64,000 bases of DNA from Stromatinia cepivora (lineage: Eukaryota > Ascomycota > Leotiomycetes > Helotiales > Sclerotiniaceae): the NCBI GenBank assembly GCA_014898415.1, contig RCTD01000001.1, positions 1,364,001 through 1,428,000 on the forward strand. Direction: 5' to 3'. The notes below the pieces were generated by a model, which was given only the letters and a program-made list of their open reading frames with translations, was not told the origin of the DNA and made no database searches. A program made the translations under genes and the position numbers. Below, one piece after another: positions 12,395 to 24,404 of the stretch; the stretch's first letter is position 1, and each line of letters begins with the position of its first letter.

Positions 12395-14424
12395 CTCTTT
12401 TTCCCAACAAATCCTCATCTTCAAGGTTTCCAAATATTCAATTCCTTCCAATTTCCCACCACAATTCCCGATCCTCGATTCCCTCCGCTATTCACTTTAC
12501 GGCATCGCGAGGAGCCTCGGCAACTAGATGACTTCTTCCCCGTTGAACCGTTGACTTGATCTAAAAAAAAAATCAAGTCAAAGCTACGAAGATCTGTGCG
12601 TGGAGTGATTCCAAGCCGGCGTCTTTTAGAAGGTTTTAGATTGTCCACTTCTAATCAAGCCCGAACCTTTTTCTTCACATGGAAATCCAAACTGTCTCTC
12701 TTCAATTTCGCTAGAGGAGACTTACTTTTCTAAGATAAGCCTCCGGCGGGCAAAGACTTCCACAGTGCCACTTCCATCCCGCCCAGCTAGGTCCCCTTGA
12801 AGGCTTGAACCAAACTTTAAAGCATCAATCCAAGGGGGGGAGAAGAATCTCTGACAACTTTCCGCCCAGGGATTTCTTCCACATTCATTTTATCATATCA
12901 TACCAGTGATACCACGCCCGACAACACATGATTACCGATTACGATAGAGGATTTGTTCCGGATAAATCATCAAATTTAAAGAGAATTATATCAAAATTAT
13001 CTCATTCGTCAAAGAAGATCTATTCCTCCGAAAGTAGGGTGTTTGTCACAGTAGGAACACTGGAAAAAGTTGAAGCGCAAATACACAACACAATACCAAC
13101 AAAATATCAACAAAATACCATACCATACCAACGCAGCGCAACATGATATAACCATAAAATTCGGAAACGTTTGCAGGAGCGCATTTCAAGTTGTATCTTT
13201 GATATCCTAGGTACGTGATGTGATGTAACTGTTATTCTTCTTTACTTTCTTCTTATCAATATACATCCCACTTTGTTCTACCAATATCCATATCATCATC
13301 ATTACTCGTACTTCTTGTACTGTGCTGCTTGCTGTATGTATCAATCAGTATTACTCACAATTACTATCTTTAACTTTTCATCCACTCATTCATTTCTCAT
13401 CCACTCTCATCAACTCACCACTTATCAAAAATGATATTCATTCAATTAATATATTTTGGAGAATAAATGCGGAGCACTGCCTTTTTATTTTATTTTATTC
13501 TTTTCTTTTCTTTTCTTTTTTGGCCTTTCATTCTTTCATCGCCTTCTTTTCATTCAATTATTTTCTTAATACGAGAGTATATCGTCGCATTCCAATATCC
13601 ATATGGGAAAACAAGATATCTTTAATACTAATTCAAGTCTAGGATGAAATATATGAATTAATTAATTGATTAGTCAATTATTGATTTATTTTTATTTTTA
13701 TTTCCTGGGATATTCCTGTTCACCCTTGTGGCTGATGAATGAGCACAGAGTCATTAAAAAAGAACCTTGCCAACCTTGTCCTGCAATCCACTGCACTTTG
13801 CACTGCACTGCTGCAGCCAACACACAAACCCAACTGAGTTGGGTGGGAACTCTACCCGAAAAGAAAGAAGGAAAAAAAAAAAGAGGAAAAAAATTAATTT
13901 CGCTATCCCTGGCTTCTTTTCCTTCTCAAGAACTACAGTACTAGGTCCCATACGCACACTCGCACATTCACACATACACGCACACCACTTTATCACAAAT
14001 ACCCGCACACACTCTAAATGTCAATATTAAAATACACGAACTCCCCCAACCTCTCACAATTTTCTACTCGATCGAATTTCTATTCGAACAAATCTTGAAA
14101 AAAGATATTTTGTCCCAATCCCCATGAACGAAAAGAAATATCAATACATATACACGATTACCAATACCTCAAATAGAAGCTGTTGAATTTCTATTTCGTC
14201 TATTTTATTCCAGAATATTCGAAGTCGAGATAATTATTTCGACTCCGAATTATCCTCAACGATATCCTCATTGAAGGAATCAACAAGCAATTATTGACAT
14301 GTGTGGATCAACGATAAAGGTCTCTCCTCCTTCTCGTAGCGACTACATACCACGGTGACGGGCTTGTCACATTCTATCGCGTCTTCGATCCATTGGCGCG
14401 AACATCTAGACCTTTTTCGTTTTT

Positions 14425-14456
14425 CTTCCATCTTCCATCTTCCATCTTCCATCTTC
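14425..14456 (+). repeat. (CTTCCAT)n pyrimidine-rich array in the 5' leader
   Basis: Four to five CTTCCAT units lie about 80 bp upstream of the ATG at 14533, inside a pyrimidine-rich leader. Confidence 0.85.
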
Positions 14457-14532
14457 CTTCTCAACCTTTTTTCCTTTGGGGTATCCTTTCATATCTTCCC
14501 AGGAATTATCACAACATACCTAATAGGATAAC

Positions 14533-15735
14533 ATGTCCTACTCATATACTACACCACCCGGCCATCCCGGTGCCGCTTACTACGGTTTCTCGACCAGCAC
14601 TACTCCATCGCCTGCTGGTTCACCATCTGGATCCCCAGGATATTCTTCCTCACGACACCCATTCCGAACCCACTCTCGACACACAAGTTATGCAGATACC
14701 ACTACATACAGAGCATCTGCTACTGAGGCGAGGCCATTCTCCCCTAGATTTACTTCAAACGGATATTACGCCACTGGTGCTGGTCCAAATGTGAGTCGAA
14801 ACAAAAGTTCTTGGTCATCACCGCTGCCGCGTCATGAGACGAAGCGTCAGTATTCTTACTCCCATCGAACCCCTCATGGGGCTGCCGAGGACGACGAATA
14901 TTATGAATATTTAGAGGAAGTGGACGGGACAATATACTTGTGCAGAGTGCCTCGTCGATCGGCAACGCACACACCTTACAAATATAGTAGTCATGGTACT
15001 GATAAATATTACAACCAGAGCCCCAAGTATGCTGAAGACCCTGAATCGTCACCATACAGACATCGTCGACAAGCTTCAGCCGCATCTACACCTCAACGAC
15101 CAGCGACCACTCGACCTGGTGCGACTCGATCCACAGCCACACCATCAAGGAGTAAACCTCAGCCGGCCCCAGAAAAGGCCACCGAAGCCGATGCGCGCCG
15201 ACATCATATTCCAGCCGGATACTCTCTGAAGAATTGGGACCCTACCGAAGAACCTATCATGCTTCTCGGCAGTGTTTTCGATGCGAACAGTCTTGGTAAA
15301 TGGATCTATGATTGGACTGTCTATCATCATGGTCCCGCTACCCCACTATCTGATATGGCGGGTGAGCTGTGGCTATTACTCATTCAACTAGCCGGCAAGG
15401 TCAAGCGCGCGGAGGAATGCATGTCACGCATCCGACAACAAGATAACCGCGAGATGGTTGAAGATTTCATTGAATCCGGAGAACGCTTGACGGATAAATT
15501 GAAGAAGTTACTCAAGGCATGTGAAGCACCTATGTTGAAGGCAGGTCGAAGTGGAACCAAGTCCGCAACAACACAACTCGGCAAGAACGCCGGTACTGAA
15601 TTCGTCGATTCTATTTTCGGACGCGATAGACAACTTGAACAGACCGAGAAGTTCATGGCATCAGTTAGATTATGGAATATGCGATTTGATGCCAACTGTG
15701 AAGAAATTCTCCGCAAGCCTGGTCAACATGTTTAA
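14533..15735 (+). CDS. Conserved fungal protein of unknown function, 400 aa
   Basis: A single exon from ATG 14533 to TAA at 15733-15735. Residues 1-220 are low-complexity (Ser, Tyr, Pro, Thr, Arg, His), probably disordered. A short acidic island EDDEYYEYLEEVDGTIYLCRVP lies near residues 118-139. From about residue 226 the composition becomes ordered: IPAGYSLKNWDPTEEPIMLL, then SVFDANSLGKWIYDWTVYHHG, then a helical region to the C-terminus with LWLLLIQLAGKVKRAEECM. This C-terminal half looks like a conserved fungal domain that I recognise only as a recurrent uncharacterised family; automated pipelines sometimes give it misleading cell-wall names. There is no signal peptide or membrane segment, so a cytosolic or nuclear location is likelier. 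No catalytic motif is seen. Confidence 0.85.
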   Translation: MSYSYTTPPGHPGAAYYGFSTSTTPSPAGSPSGSPGYSSSRHPFRTHSRHTSYADTTTYRASATEARPFSPRFTSNGYYATGAGPNVSRNKSSWSSPLPRHETKRQYSYSHRTPHGAAEDDEYYEYLEEVDGTIYLCRVPRRSATHTPYKYSSHGTDKYYNQSPKYAEDPESSPYRHRRQASAASTPQRPATTRPGATRSTATPSRSKPQPAPEKATEADARRHHIPAGYSLKNWDPTEEPIMLLGSVFDANSLGKWIYDWTVYHHGPATPLSDMAGELWLLLIQLAGKVKRAEECMSRIRQQDNREMVEDFIESGERLTDKLKKLLKACEAPMLKAGRSGTKSATTQLGKNAGTEFVDSIFGRDRQLEQTEKFMASVRLWNMRFDANCEEILRKPGQHV

Positions 15736-16601
15736 AAACAATATCAACAAACCAAAAAAATTTATTATGGATCCATACACAACGGATTAGAGTGAGGGAA
15801 TTTATTTATTTCTTCCATCATCTCGATTTCTTACGAATCAAACGATACCCATGAGACCATTATGAATGCGTTCTCATTTGCTATAAGGGGGCAGTCATTG
15901 TAAGATTAAAAAGGATGGTTTTACAAAGGGAGGCGCAAGCCAAAACTTTCCGGTTCAGTCAGGCATTGGGCGGGTTTTTTTAAAAGATTACATTTGCATG
16001 TTGGACAAGGCATGTTTATTACGGTGGATTGGGAAAAAGTTTGTGCATTTTCCATAAGCATTGGAGATTGTTAATTAAAGGATTGCTAACTGGATGGATG
16101 GATTTGTTTGCTTTTCACTTCTCAGATTTTGATGGTTCAAGAGATGCGGCGGGATTTTTACGCATTTATGGGAAAGGAATGGATGGAATGGAAGGGTTTC
16201 AATGGCATGTCACATTTGTAATAGTAGTTTTTAGTAGTTCGATGGGGGGGAAGGCATGGTTTGCTTACTTGCTTGCTGGCTTTTGCTTTGGCGTTTGCCC
16301 ATGGCATGGCGCGGAGATGATGTCGAGAGATCGAATCATCTGGATATACCCTTCATACACATTTGTTGGTGTTTTCGCTTCTGTCATTCATTGGCTGCTG
16401 CGAATAGTTTCAATCCCAGGAAAGGATTTTCTCTTCTTCACTTCTAGTCTCTTGAATTTGTGATTTGTTTGTGACTTGTAGTTCTCACGTGCATACCTAG
16501 TATACTTGATTGTATAGTGATGTGATATGGATATGATGGTAGCTAAGTATACTTCTTAGATTGATAATTCCCTAGTTTCTATAACAATTAATAAGTCAAC
16601 C
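15736..16601. other. Intergenic / 3' region, no gene
   Basis: The frame at 16029-16463 (144 codons) starts at TTG and has no recognisable content. It probably lies in the 3' untranslated region or is chance. Confidence 0.5.
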
Positions 16602-17745
16602 ACCCTAGTTTCCGGCCAGTAACGCCTATCAAAAATCACGAAAATCAATATTTTAAACTTTCTTATTTTTGAATATAATTTAATGAAATTTGGAACATAG
16701 AATGAATCTTTATATATATATAAATAAATTCTGAAAATTTCAGATTTTTTATAATTTTTTTGATTGAGATATTAATAATTGAATTTTCGAGTTTTTAATT
16801 TATATATAAATTTGAAAAATCATCAAAACCTTTAATAATTTTTCAACAAAAATTATTAAAAAATAAAATATCTATTTTTTGGAAATCTTCGAATTGATTT
16901 TTATAAATTGAATTAAACTTTTGAATTTTAGAAAGTTGTTATAATGGTAACAGTTGACTGTTTATGAAAGCTTGGGCCCTGTATAAAAGCGATCAGATTC
17001 CCTTAGTTCAGTATGTGATTTCGTTATTGTAGGATCTTATGTGCACACCCCTACAAGCTTACAATAACGCTTATCTGGAATCACCATAAATCATTAGTGA
17101 TCCCAAATGATTCAGGATCACTACGAATCATTAGTGATCCAAAGTGATTCAAAAGGTATGGAGATCTATATATTCGATACGAATTCCTTATGTAGAGCTT
17201 CGTGCTCAAGATCAATCATTTAGTACAACCTACTATAATTACGAATTGCAATCATTCATATATCACTTCGATTCCGTACTTGAATTCAGTCATAAATCTA
17301 CCTCGAGAGACTCGTAACCAAAGTATAAATAATAAATTATTTATATTTTTAGATTTTATAAAGATTAGAAATAATCGTGATATTTTTAATCAAACATTAA
17401 TTATAAATAATAAAATTTTGAAATTCGATAAAAATTTATAGTTTATTTTTAATAATTTTTGTTGAAAAGTTATTTAAGATTTTTTTTTTTTTTTTTAATT
17501 TGTATATAATTTATATACAAATTAAAATTCGAAAATTTAATCTTAAATATCTCAACGAAATTTTTTGAGAAAAATCTAAAATCTTCAGAATCTATTTATA
17601 TATATATATATATATATAATGAATTCATAATTCAATTTTCAATGAATTTTATTGATTTGTTATAAAGTTATTAATAAATAAAAATCGTGATTTTTGATAT
17701 AAATAAATGATCGGAATAAGAGAGTGATCGGAAACTAGAGTGATT
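16602..17745. mobile_element. Foldback element with long inverted arms (family copy 1)
   Basis: The left end reads CACCCTAGTTTCCGGCCA; the right end, reverse-complemented, reads CACTCTAGTTTCCGATCA. Both continue into ATCAAAAATCACG and then some 250-300 bp of mutually inverted A+T-rich sequence, with shared blocks such as the one ending in TTTTCAACAAAAATTATTAAAAA. A central segment of about 380 bp (16935-17330) is not inverted and is less A+T-rich. It holds GGATCACTA...TTAGTGATCC, a short hairpin. There is no coding capacity. A related palindrome lies at 40529-40860. Confidence 0.75.
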
Positions 17746-18626
17746 GATTTATATTTATTTTCTTATATATATAAAAGAATAGTATTGTTTTATTTTATTA
17801 TAAAATACTTTTTAATATATTCATTTATTCATTTATAGAGTATACGCTAATCAATTAATTAGTTATCTAGTTATATATATACGAGTATACTTTTATTAGA
17901 TTGAAATTATATATTATAAAAGAATTGAGATATCGAGATTTAATATATAATTATATAATTATTTATTTATCTAGTAGTTTATAATTATATAATTTATTTT
18001 TCTTTATAGTATATTATTGAGATATAGATATATATCTTGATTTATTTATTTTATAATATAAATTATAAAGATTGTAGAGATTGTAGAGATTATTTTATAT
18101 ATATTATTTGTTATATTTTATTTGATATATTTTATTTAATATATTATTTAGTATATTATTTAGTATATTATTTAGTATATTATTTAGTATATTATTTAGT
18201 ATATTATTTAGTATATCATTTCTATATATTTTCATACTACTTTGTATAGTCATACGATATATATATATATATATATATGTTATATGCGCGTAAGATGTCA
18301 TTGAGAAAGAAAATGAGAAGAAAGGGGATAATTATATGTTTTGGGAAGGGAAGTGATATATGAAATGCAATGGAATTGTGGTTCTTTTTCGCTTGGTTGT
18401 AGAATACTTTGTCTAGTACATGGCACCGTTATCGATAGCTTGCTCGCTTGCTTAGTTTAGTATTTTATATTCAGAGTTATTAGATATTGGTTATTATCAC
18501 ATGGTTCGATTATCCAACTTTTGTGAGTCGATACTAGGTAATCTAGGTAATTAATCTAGGTCTAACTATTATTCTGACCGTGTAGATTTGCAACTAGATA
18601 ATACAATGGATGTAGGTATGTACTTA
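17746..18626. other. A+T-rich low-complexity DNA
   Basis: Simple A+T sequence with a 12-bp tandem array and an (AT)n run near 18259-18278. Composition returns to normal from about 18290. No gene. Confidence 0.7.
18139..18216 (+). repeat. 12-bp tandem repeat TATATTATTTAG, about 6.5 copies
   Basis: Nearly perfect dodecamer units, head to tail. The period, a multiple of three, keeps both strands artificially open (YYLV repeat on plus, NILN repeat on minus), which produces spurious frames. Confidence 0.95.
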
Positions 18627-20953
18627 CTAGATGTAGCTCGGAGGAAACCATGCAGAGGGCTGGAACGGGTTGGAACACCCAGGGAACAAATCATTATTGT
18701 GTTGTCCTACTAAATATTTACCGTAGTAGAGTTTTCTATTAGTTTTTACCCACGAGCAGTAGTGTTCCGGATCCATTGCATGTAGCTGCGAGGCTGCCCA
18801 TTTGTGACCACCTTCTCGGAAAAGGGTGGAGTGTGCTGTGGTGTGGTGCATCTTACCATGTATGTTGCTCACCATGGCACACATCCCTTGGGAAAGAAAG
18901 CTAAAGAAAGTTAAAAAAATGGGTTTGCGACCCCTCTTCCTCTTACAGTCAGCGGAGTTGGTTATATCGTTGGAATTGGTGATGTTGAGGACCCCACCTT
19001 GTAAGCGCAACTTACCATCTATCTACTGGTGACAGTACAGTATCACCAATATCACATAAGATTTTACTCTTTCAGATGATTTTAATCTTTGGAAAATGAT
19101 AGGTTGACTAGGGGTTTTCTTTCCCCTTTTTAGATTTTTTAGATTGTTTCTCTAAAATGCTGTGTTCTTCCCAAACAAATGATGGGTGCCTCCCCCTGAC
19201 TCGCCGTCTGCATTTTGCAGCAATGGTATATGTATATGTAAATGTTGTGAACCATTCATTTCGGGCCTTCCTTGCTCGGGCTGACTATCACTATTGTGGA
19301 GCACGAGCCTTATCGGTGCTTTGTGTTAAGGTTATACTCTTGTTTTCTTTGGGATGTAGATATCAAAATGTTTAAGAATGTGATGTTGTTGCAGCGCTTA
19401 GAGGAGGGAGGGATATGGTATGGTATGGTATGGAATATCGATGCCCGAAGAGTAGAGTTGGTGCTTGGTGCGTGATGTATCTTCGTAGATAAGAGCTGAG
19501 CAAAGTACTGATGGGCTGAGAAAGCGTTAGTTTTATGTTCCAGCTGTCGCGGTTAGATAATGGTCTGATTGGATCATCTAGGATGTTTTTGTTATTTATT
19601 CAGACTGTTTGTGATGAGCCAGAAAACAGCCCTTCGATAACCTAGTCCATCACTAGAGTGTTTTGAGGAGTAATAGAATCTTGGATCATTCTTGCGCCAA
19701 TCCTATCAATAATTTAGGCTTCCGTTATTTGGGACCCTAAGCATCATCGTGATAATGTATGGCTTGAAACGATGAGATGGAGTGAGTGGCTAAGGAAAAA
19801 ACCAAAAAACATATTCTCTATGCTTACGGTTGCACAACATTCGATACCATTATCGGTTTGGTATCATCCACAACACCTCTTTAGAAAAGCTGTGCCTCTC
19901 CTCAACACCGCATGTTCAATAACGTAACAAACTATTTATAGTTCATCATTTATAAAATCTATTCAACAGCCACAAGCTATAACTTTGAGGTAAGCAACGG
20001 AAGGGTTGCAGAATCTGACCTGCAGCAAGGCGTAGTAGATAATGTGTGTTATAATAAGGAAAGAAAAGAGTAGAGCCAGCCCTATAAAGGTAGATTATAT
20101 CAGTATTAATAAGAGAGGATTCAAGATTAGAAGTTCTGACAATAAATGACAAGGCTGAAGTTGTAGTTTTGGGGGATTTGAGGATCTTTAGAACTAGTTC
20201 AACTAGCTTGGTCTGTGTTCGGCTAGAACCAGAAGCTAAATTAGTGTCGGGTAGGTGCATCGATAAAGCGGAGAGTGAAGAAATTGAAACGAGGGGGAAG
20301 ATTTACCATGTTTCTAGTGCATGCAAAGAAAATAATTCTACATTACTAGTAATACCTACCCCCTTGAAGCATTCCATCATCCAACACAACACGACACGAC
20401 ACGACACGACACGACGCACGCAAGGCACCAAAGCAACGGAACGAAAAAGTTAGTTGCGGAACGTGAAACGTTGGACGGATGAGGAAAGGAAGGGAGAGTG
20501 CGGGATTTGTGTGAAAGAGGCTAAAAAGTAGAGGACACTGGGGGAGTGCATGGAATTGAGGACGTGGATTGGACTATTTGTTAGTTAAGGTTACTCTGAC
20601 TACAAGTGCAGGAGGAAGTGCATACCGTATTACGGTACATATATGCAAGAAGGGAAAACGTTAAACGGCGACTAAGAAAACTTTGGGGAAATACGTGGGT
20701 GTATGTGGTGACAAACGGGAGTTTCGGATTGAGCAATTACCGTTCTGGGCTGAGACATACATATCTACATACCGCGCCGCAGGAACAGGAGTGTGATAAC
20801 GATTACGAAAGCTTAGAGCGTTGGAACAGAGGAATTCAGCCCTGGAGGCTGAGGGATTAAGATAGCCTTGTTTGGATTCCTACAAGGCTGTTATCTTCAC
20901 GATTTGTGGATCGAGCGTTCCATCGAGCAGATATTAGGTCACGATACCATACC
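18627..20953. other. Intergenic, no convincing gene
   Basis: Several 60-130 codon frames exist but start at non-ATG codons or resemble nothing. Microsatellites are a GGTAT run near 19414-19432 and an ACACG run near 20389-20415. The last 300 bp is the promoter/leader side of the methyltransferase gene. Confidence 0.5.
20389..20415 (+). repeat. (ACACG)n microsatellite
   Basis: Five ACACG units in a row. Confidence 0.9.
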
Positions 20954-22128
20954 ATGCATTACATACGGATATTCAAGCAGCCTCGTCTGCTACCTGTCTC
21001 ATCCTCCACGTCCTCCTCTTCTCCTCGAGTATTATCTGCGAAGATTACTATTACAACTGATTTGGGGGAATCGTTCTTAATGTCCGATGTTAAATTACGT
21101 GCGGATATAGAGGTTGGTGGGGTTAGTGTTGGGGCTGGGAAAGAATATATATGGAAGGGGACAAATGGGATGAGGAGTTTGGAGGTTCAAATCCCTGTAC
21201 GGATACCTCGTGAAGGGGATGGGCGGACGACGATAGTTGTGCAACCTGTGGGTGTCATGTATGGTGTGGATTCTTTTGAGGATGTTTTGGGGCACAGCGA
21301 TGGGACTGGAGGTGGGATTGCGAAGGTGAGGAGTAGGGGAATTGACTTGAAAACTGGGGCAACTATATCGGATGGTATGGCTGAACGACTTTTCAGTACT
21401 GGGTATGGTATGAGGGAGGAAATACGTATTTGGGAGGAAACGGGGGAAAGTATTGCGAGACATATTTGTAGGTTTTCTCGAATTCCAGGTAGGTGGGTTA
21501 TTTTCTTTTGGAAACTAATGGTTATGATGCAGGGGATGCGGGTTTAGTGCTCTCATCATATCTATCATCTCTTCGCAATTCATCTAAAACTGTAGACTCT
21601 CTTCCTACATTAGAAAAGTTTCTGGGCACGCAACAGGATATTAATATCCTTGAATTGGGAGCAGGATGTGGAATCGTGGGTATTACACTCGCGAAGCTTT
21701 TTTCTGATAAAATTAATAAGATCTTGCTCACCGATCTCCCTGAAGCCTCGGAGATATTAGAGAAGAACATTTCTACGCTGGCATCAAAGTCAGATGCCTC
21801 ACTCTGCTGTTCTTGCTCTCATCAAGTTCTTGATTGGTCAACGCCACTTCCAGAGGATGTACGAAACGAGAGGTGGGAGTTGGTGGTGGTAGCGGATTGT
21901 ACATATAATCCTGATGTAGTACCGGATTTAGTACAGACATTGACGAAATTGAGAGATGGGAACAAGGGGATGTTAATTTTGTTGGCCATGAAGGTGAGAC
22001 ACGATAGTGAGATGGTGTTTTTCGAGCTTATGGAGAAGGGGGAGTTTAGGGTTGTGGAGAGGTGCAAGGTGCCTTTGAAAATGGTGGGCGAGGAGGGGCA
22101 GGAAATTGAAATTTTTGTTTTTAGGTGA
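20954..22128 (+). CDS. METTL21-like (lysine) methyltransferase, two exons
   Basis: Model: 20954-21467 and 21533-22128 with a 65-nt intron (donor GTAGGT, acceptor GATGCAG); 1110 nt, 369 residues. The junction restores WEETGESIARHIWDAGLVL, the W/D motif preceding the SAM-binding fold in this family. Motif I is ILELGAGCGIVGITLA (about residue 209) and the DxxY-type motif is VVADCTYNPDVV (about residue 290). The N-terminus MHYIRIFKQPRLL is characteristic of a fungal subgroup. The family contains small class I SAM-dependent methyltransferases that modify lysines of proteins such as chaperones and elongation factors; the substrate here cannot be told from sequence. The ATG at 20954 was chosen because the frame upstream has only a GTG. 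The open frame 20906-21547 read without splicing runs through the intron and would lose motif I. Confidence 0.88.
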
Positions 22129-22610
22129 AATAAAATGATCATTTTATGGATGAGGGTTGATGAGTGTGGAGTGTGGAGATTTTTGCTGCAATCTTCTTCG
22201 AAGTCTGTCGGGTGACAGCTGATCCCAGTTGCCTATTTGGTGATAAACATATTCCTGTAATTTTTCTTTTTAGTAGTGAAGGAGAACGAACAATCGAATA
22301 TATGAACAGAAGGAGGGAACAAAGGTGATAAAGCAAACCAGTATGGGCAGAATGGTTTCTTTGATATTAGAAAGAAAGGAATTGAATGAAGCGTCTGTGA
22401 AGGAATTGTTCACTACCATATACTACTAAACAATGCCCTTCTAGTCTCCTTGTATAAAGTGACAAAAATCCCCAACTCAACTTCTTTCCTATCCAACATC
22501 AAACCCCCCACAATAAACATCACCCCAAAAACCCATCTCCGTAAAACTAAATCCACAATACTATCTACCTTATTACTCGCCCCTTTCCTTCCACCCTAAA
22601 ACAAAACACA
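22129..22610. other. Intergenic spacer
   Basis: 3' flank of the methyltransferase gene and a C/A-rich leader before the small frame at 22611. No other gene is seen. Confidence 0.6.
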
Positions 22611-22826
22611 ATGAACTCTCTCACCCTCACCCTCATCATAGCGGCAATCTGCATCGCAATCCCCGTACCCATCCTCATCGCCTGGCTCTGTGGCTGGCGC
22701 AATCCTTCGCAACAGCATAAAGATGCGTTGATGATGCAGATTGGTGGTTCGAGGTGGCCAAGTGATAGGAATAGAGGGGTGAGAGCTCCGGAGGAGCTGG
22801 AGAGACAGTATGGGGTTTGGGTCTAG
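22611..22826 (+). CDS. Small single-pass membrane peptide, 71 aa (hypothetical)
   Basis: ATG at 22611 in an A-rich context (aaacacaATG), with a stop at 22824-22826. Residues 4-28 form a hydrophobic helix (LTLTLIIAAICIAIPVPILI) followed by a Trp/Cys-Gly turn and a polar tail (RNPSQQHKDALMMQIGG...). It could be a membrane anchor peptide or have an uncleaved signal. The C-terminal half is rich in Arg, Glu and Trp. I recognise no family. The good initiation context and clean N-to-C architecture favour a real gene, but its shortness leaves doubt. Confidence 0.5.
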   Translation: MNSLTLTLIIAAICIAIPVPILIAWLCGWRNPSQQHKDALMMQIGGSRWPSDRNRGVRAPEELERQYGVWV

Positions 22827-24110
22827 GGGTTTGTGGTAGGGATTTTTGAATGGGTGGATGGGATGGTGGGAGGAAAGACTTCTGGCTGGCCCTTGGAAGT
22901 TTTAGTGGGTGGGGGGATGGGATGGGTTGGGAATAGATTTTTTTTTGGATCTTGTTGGTAGTTTAGATGTGGTATGTGTATAAGATGTGAAGTATTATAA
23001 TTGCCATTGCTAAGTACCTGTTTCTGGGAGTTAAATACAAAGCCTTTAACAGGTAAATTGAGGATTAATCGTCTTGTTAGTTGGCCATCCGATTCATAGT
23101 GTAGCTGATATCTGCTTTTGATTTGCAAACCAATTATTTCAGCGATGACATCTCGCTTCAGTCATTACTGAGTATCAAGTGTCCTCAAACTAGCCAACAC
23201 AAATTGTGCATCCCATCTATCACTAGGTAGTAGTTTTGGAGATCAGTGTTACTGAATCTTCCTTGTCTAGCCCATTCTCTAGATGTATTCTCGTGAGCAT
23301 CCTTCCCTTCTATATTAATATGCCCCATATTATACGAGATGATAGAGGCGAGAATAAATAGATATCGTGTATTCATTCACATTTGTTCGCACACCTTCAC
23401 TTCCACCTTTGAAAGGCATAGCTTAGTATTAAACTAGCCCCCGTTGATGAATCATTGCTCATCACTTGTCCAGATACAAATTGTCTACATCAACGATCTC
23501 TAATCCTCAAAACTTCCATCGCCTTACTTCCCAATTTTCAGATGATGTAACCTAGTATCATATCACCACCCGGATATCCATTGGTATACATTCGGATTTC
23601 CCATTGCATATCCAAGAATATCATATTAGTACTCAAATATCTGTAACATCTATAACTTCAATCCCTTCGTTCATATACTGTGAAATAATCAATGGATCAT
23701 TTACTATTTAATTGTTCATCTATTGAACACCCAAGTAGACGTACTAAACCTATACCCGAGAAGATCTTCCTAATGCTCAATGCATATATAGTCATGTACC
23801 TTCGCTTTTTTTTTCTGCTTTGGGATAGAAGATTTCATAATATCAGGTTATCACTCAGTTTAATTATTTACCAAATCTTATTTGGGCATAAGTACTGGAT
23901 CTATAGCCCAGAATATCACCAGTAGTCGAATTTCACTTCGTTTTCATCGATTTTAAACAAAACACTTGTATACTCTACACTGCTTTACAGATATCCTTCT
24001 TTTTTATATATCAGATTCGATACTCTAGATTATGAACAAATTTGACTAATATTTACACCACATTACCATCAATATCAGATAATAAACCGTTATATAAAAT
24101 AGGTACTTAC
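22827..24110. other. Intergenic, becoming A+T-rich
   Basis: No gene recognised on either strand. Composition falls gradually to A+T-rich before the gypsy LTR at 24111. Confidence 0.55.
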
Positions 24111-24404
24111 TGTCAGAATCACAAATAGCAAAGAATCAATTAATCCTAAAACAACTATAAAACTTTTCATTATTCCTTTCTAATTAGAAGAACCTTTTTC
24201 CTTTAAATCCAATAAAAAGTAATATCGGAACGATAACAAACCACCGATCATATATTAGAATTTAATGAATATAGAGATTTTACAAAATTTTCTAATCAAT
24301 CAATGACAGATCATCGATTGTACATTTATCTTTAACAATGAAATCGTTTTTTTTTTATAAAGATTCCTAATTTTATTAATAATATTCTTCCAACAATCAT
24401 AATA
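24111..24404 (-). repeat. Gypsy 3' LTR (294 bp)
   Basis: Direct copy of 40060-40350. It starts TGTCAGAATC and is preceded by CTTAC, the target-site duplication. It differs from its partner mostly by C/T and G/A changes. Confidence 0.9.

Larger units (their letters stand above)
7108..14532. other. 7.4 kb without a convincing gene
   Basis: Mixed-composition DNA between the mariner element and the next gene. I found only short frames, usually lacking ATG, and no protein family on either strand. It contains a once-interrupted minus frame (8737-9219), a GGGGAT array (11401-11455), an ATCCA array (about 12341-12394) and a CTTCCAT pyrimidine array (about 14425-14456). The last 600 bp, rich in pyrimidine and A runs, looks like promoter and 5' leader for the gene at 14533. 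Non-coding RNA or a small multi-exon gene cannot be excluded. Confidence 0.55.

Noticed and set aside
16029..16463. 144-codon plus frame
   Set aside because: Starts at TTG, has no recognisable family, and lies in the 3' flank of the 400-residue gene.
18037..18301. Frames on both strands with YYLV or NILN repeats
   Set aside because: Artefact of the 12-bp tandem repeat, whose period is a multiple of three.
18627..19010. 127-codon minus frame
   Set aside because: Starts at TTG, has no family resemblance, and the opposite strand is open over part of it.
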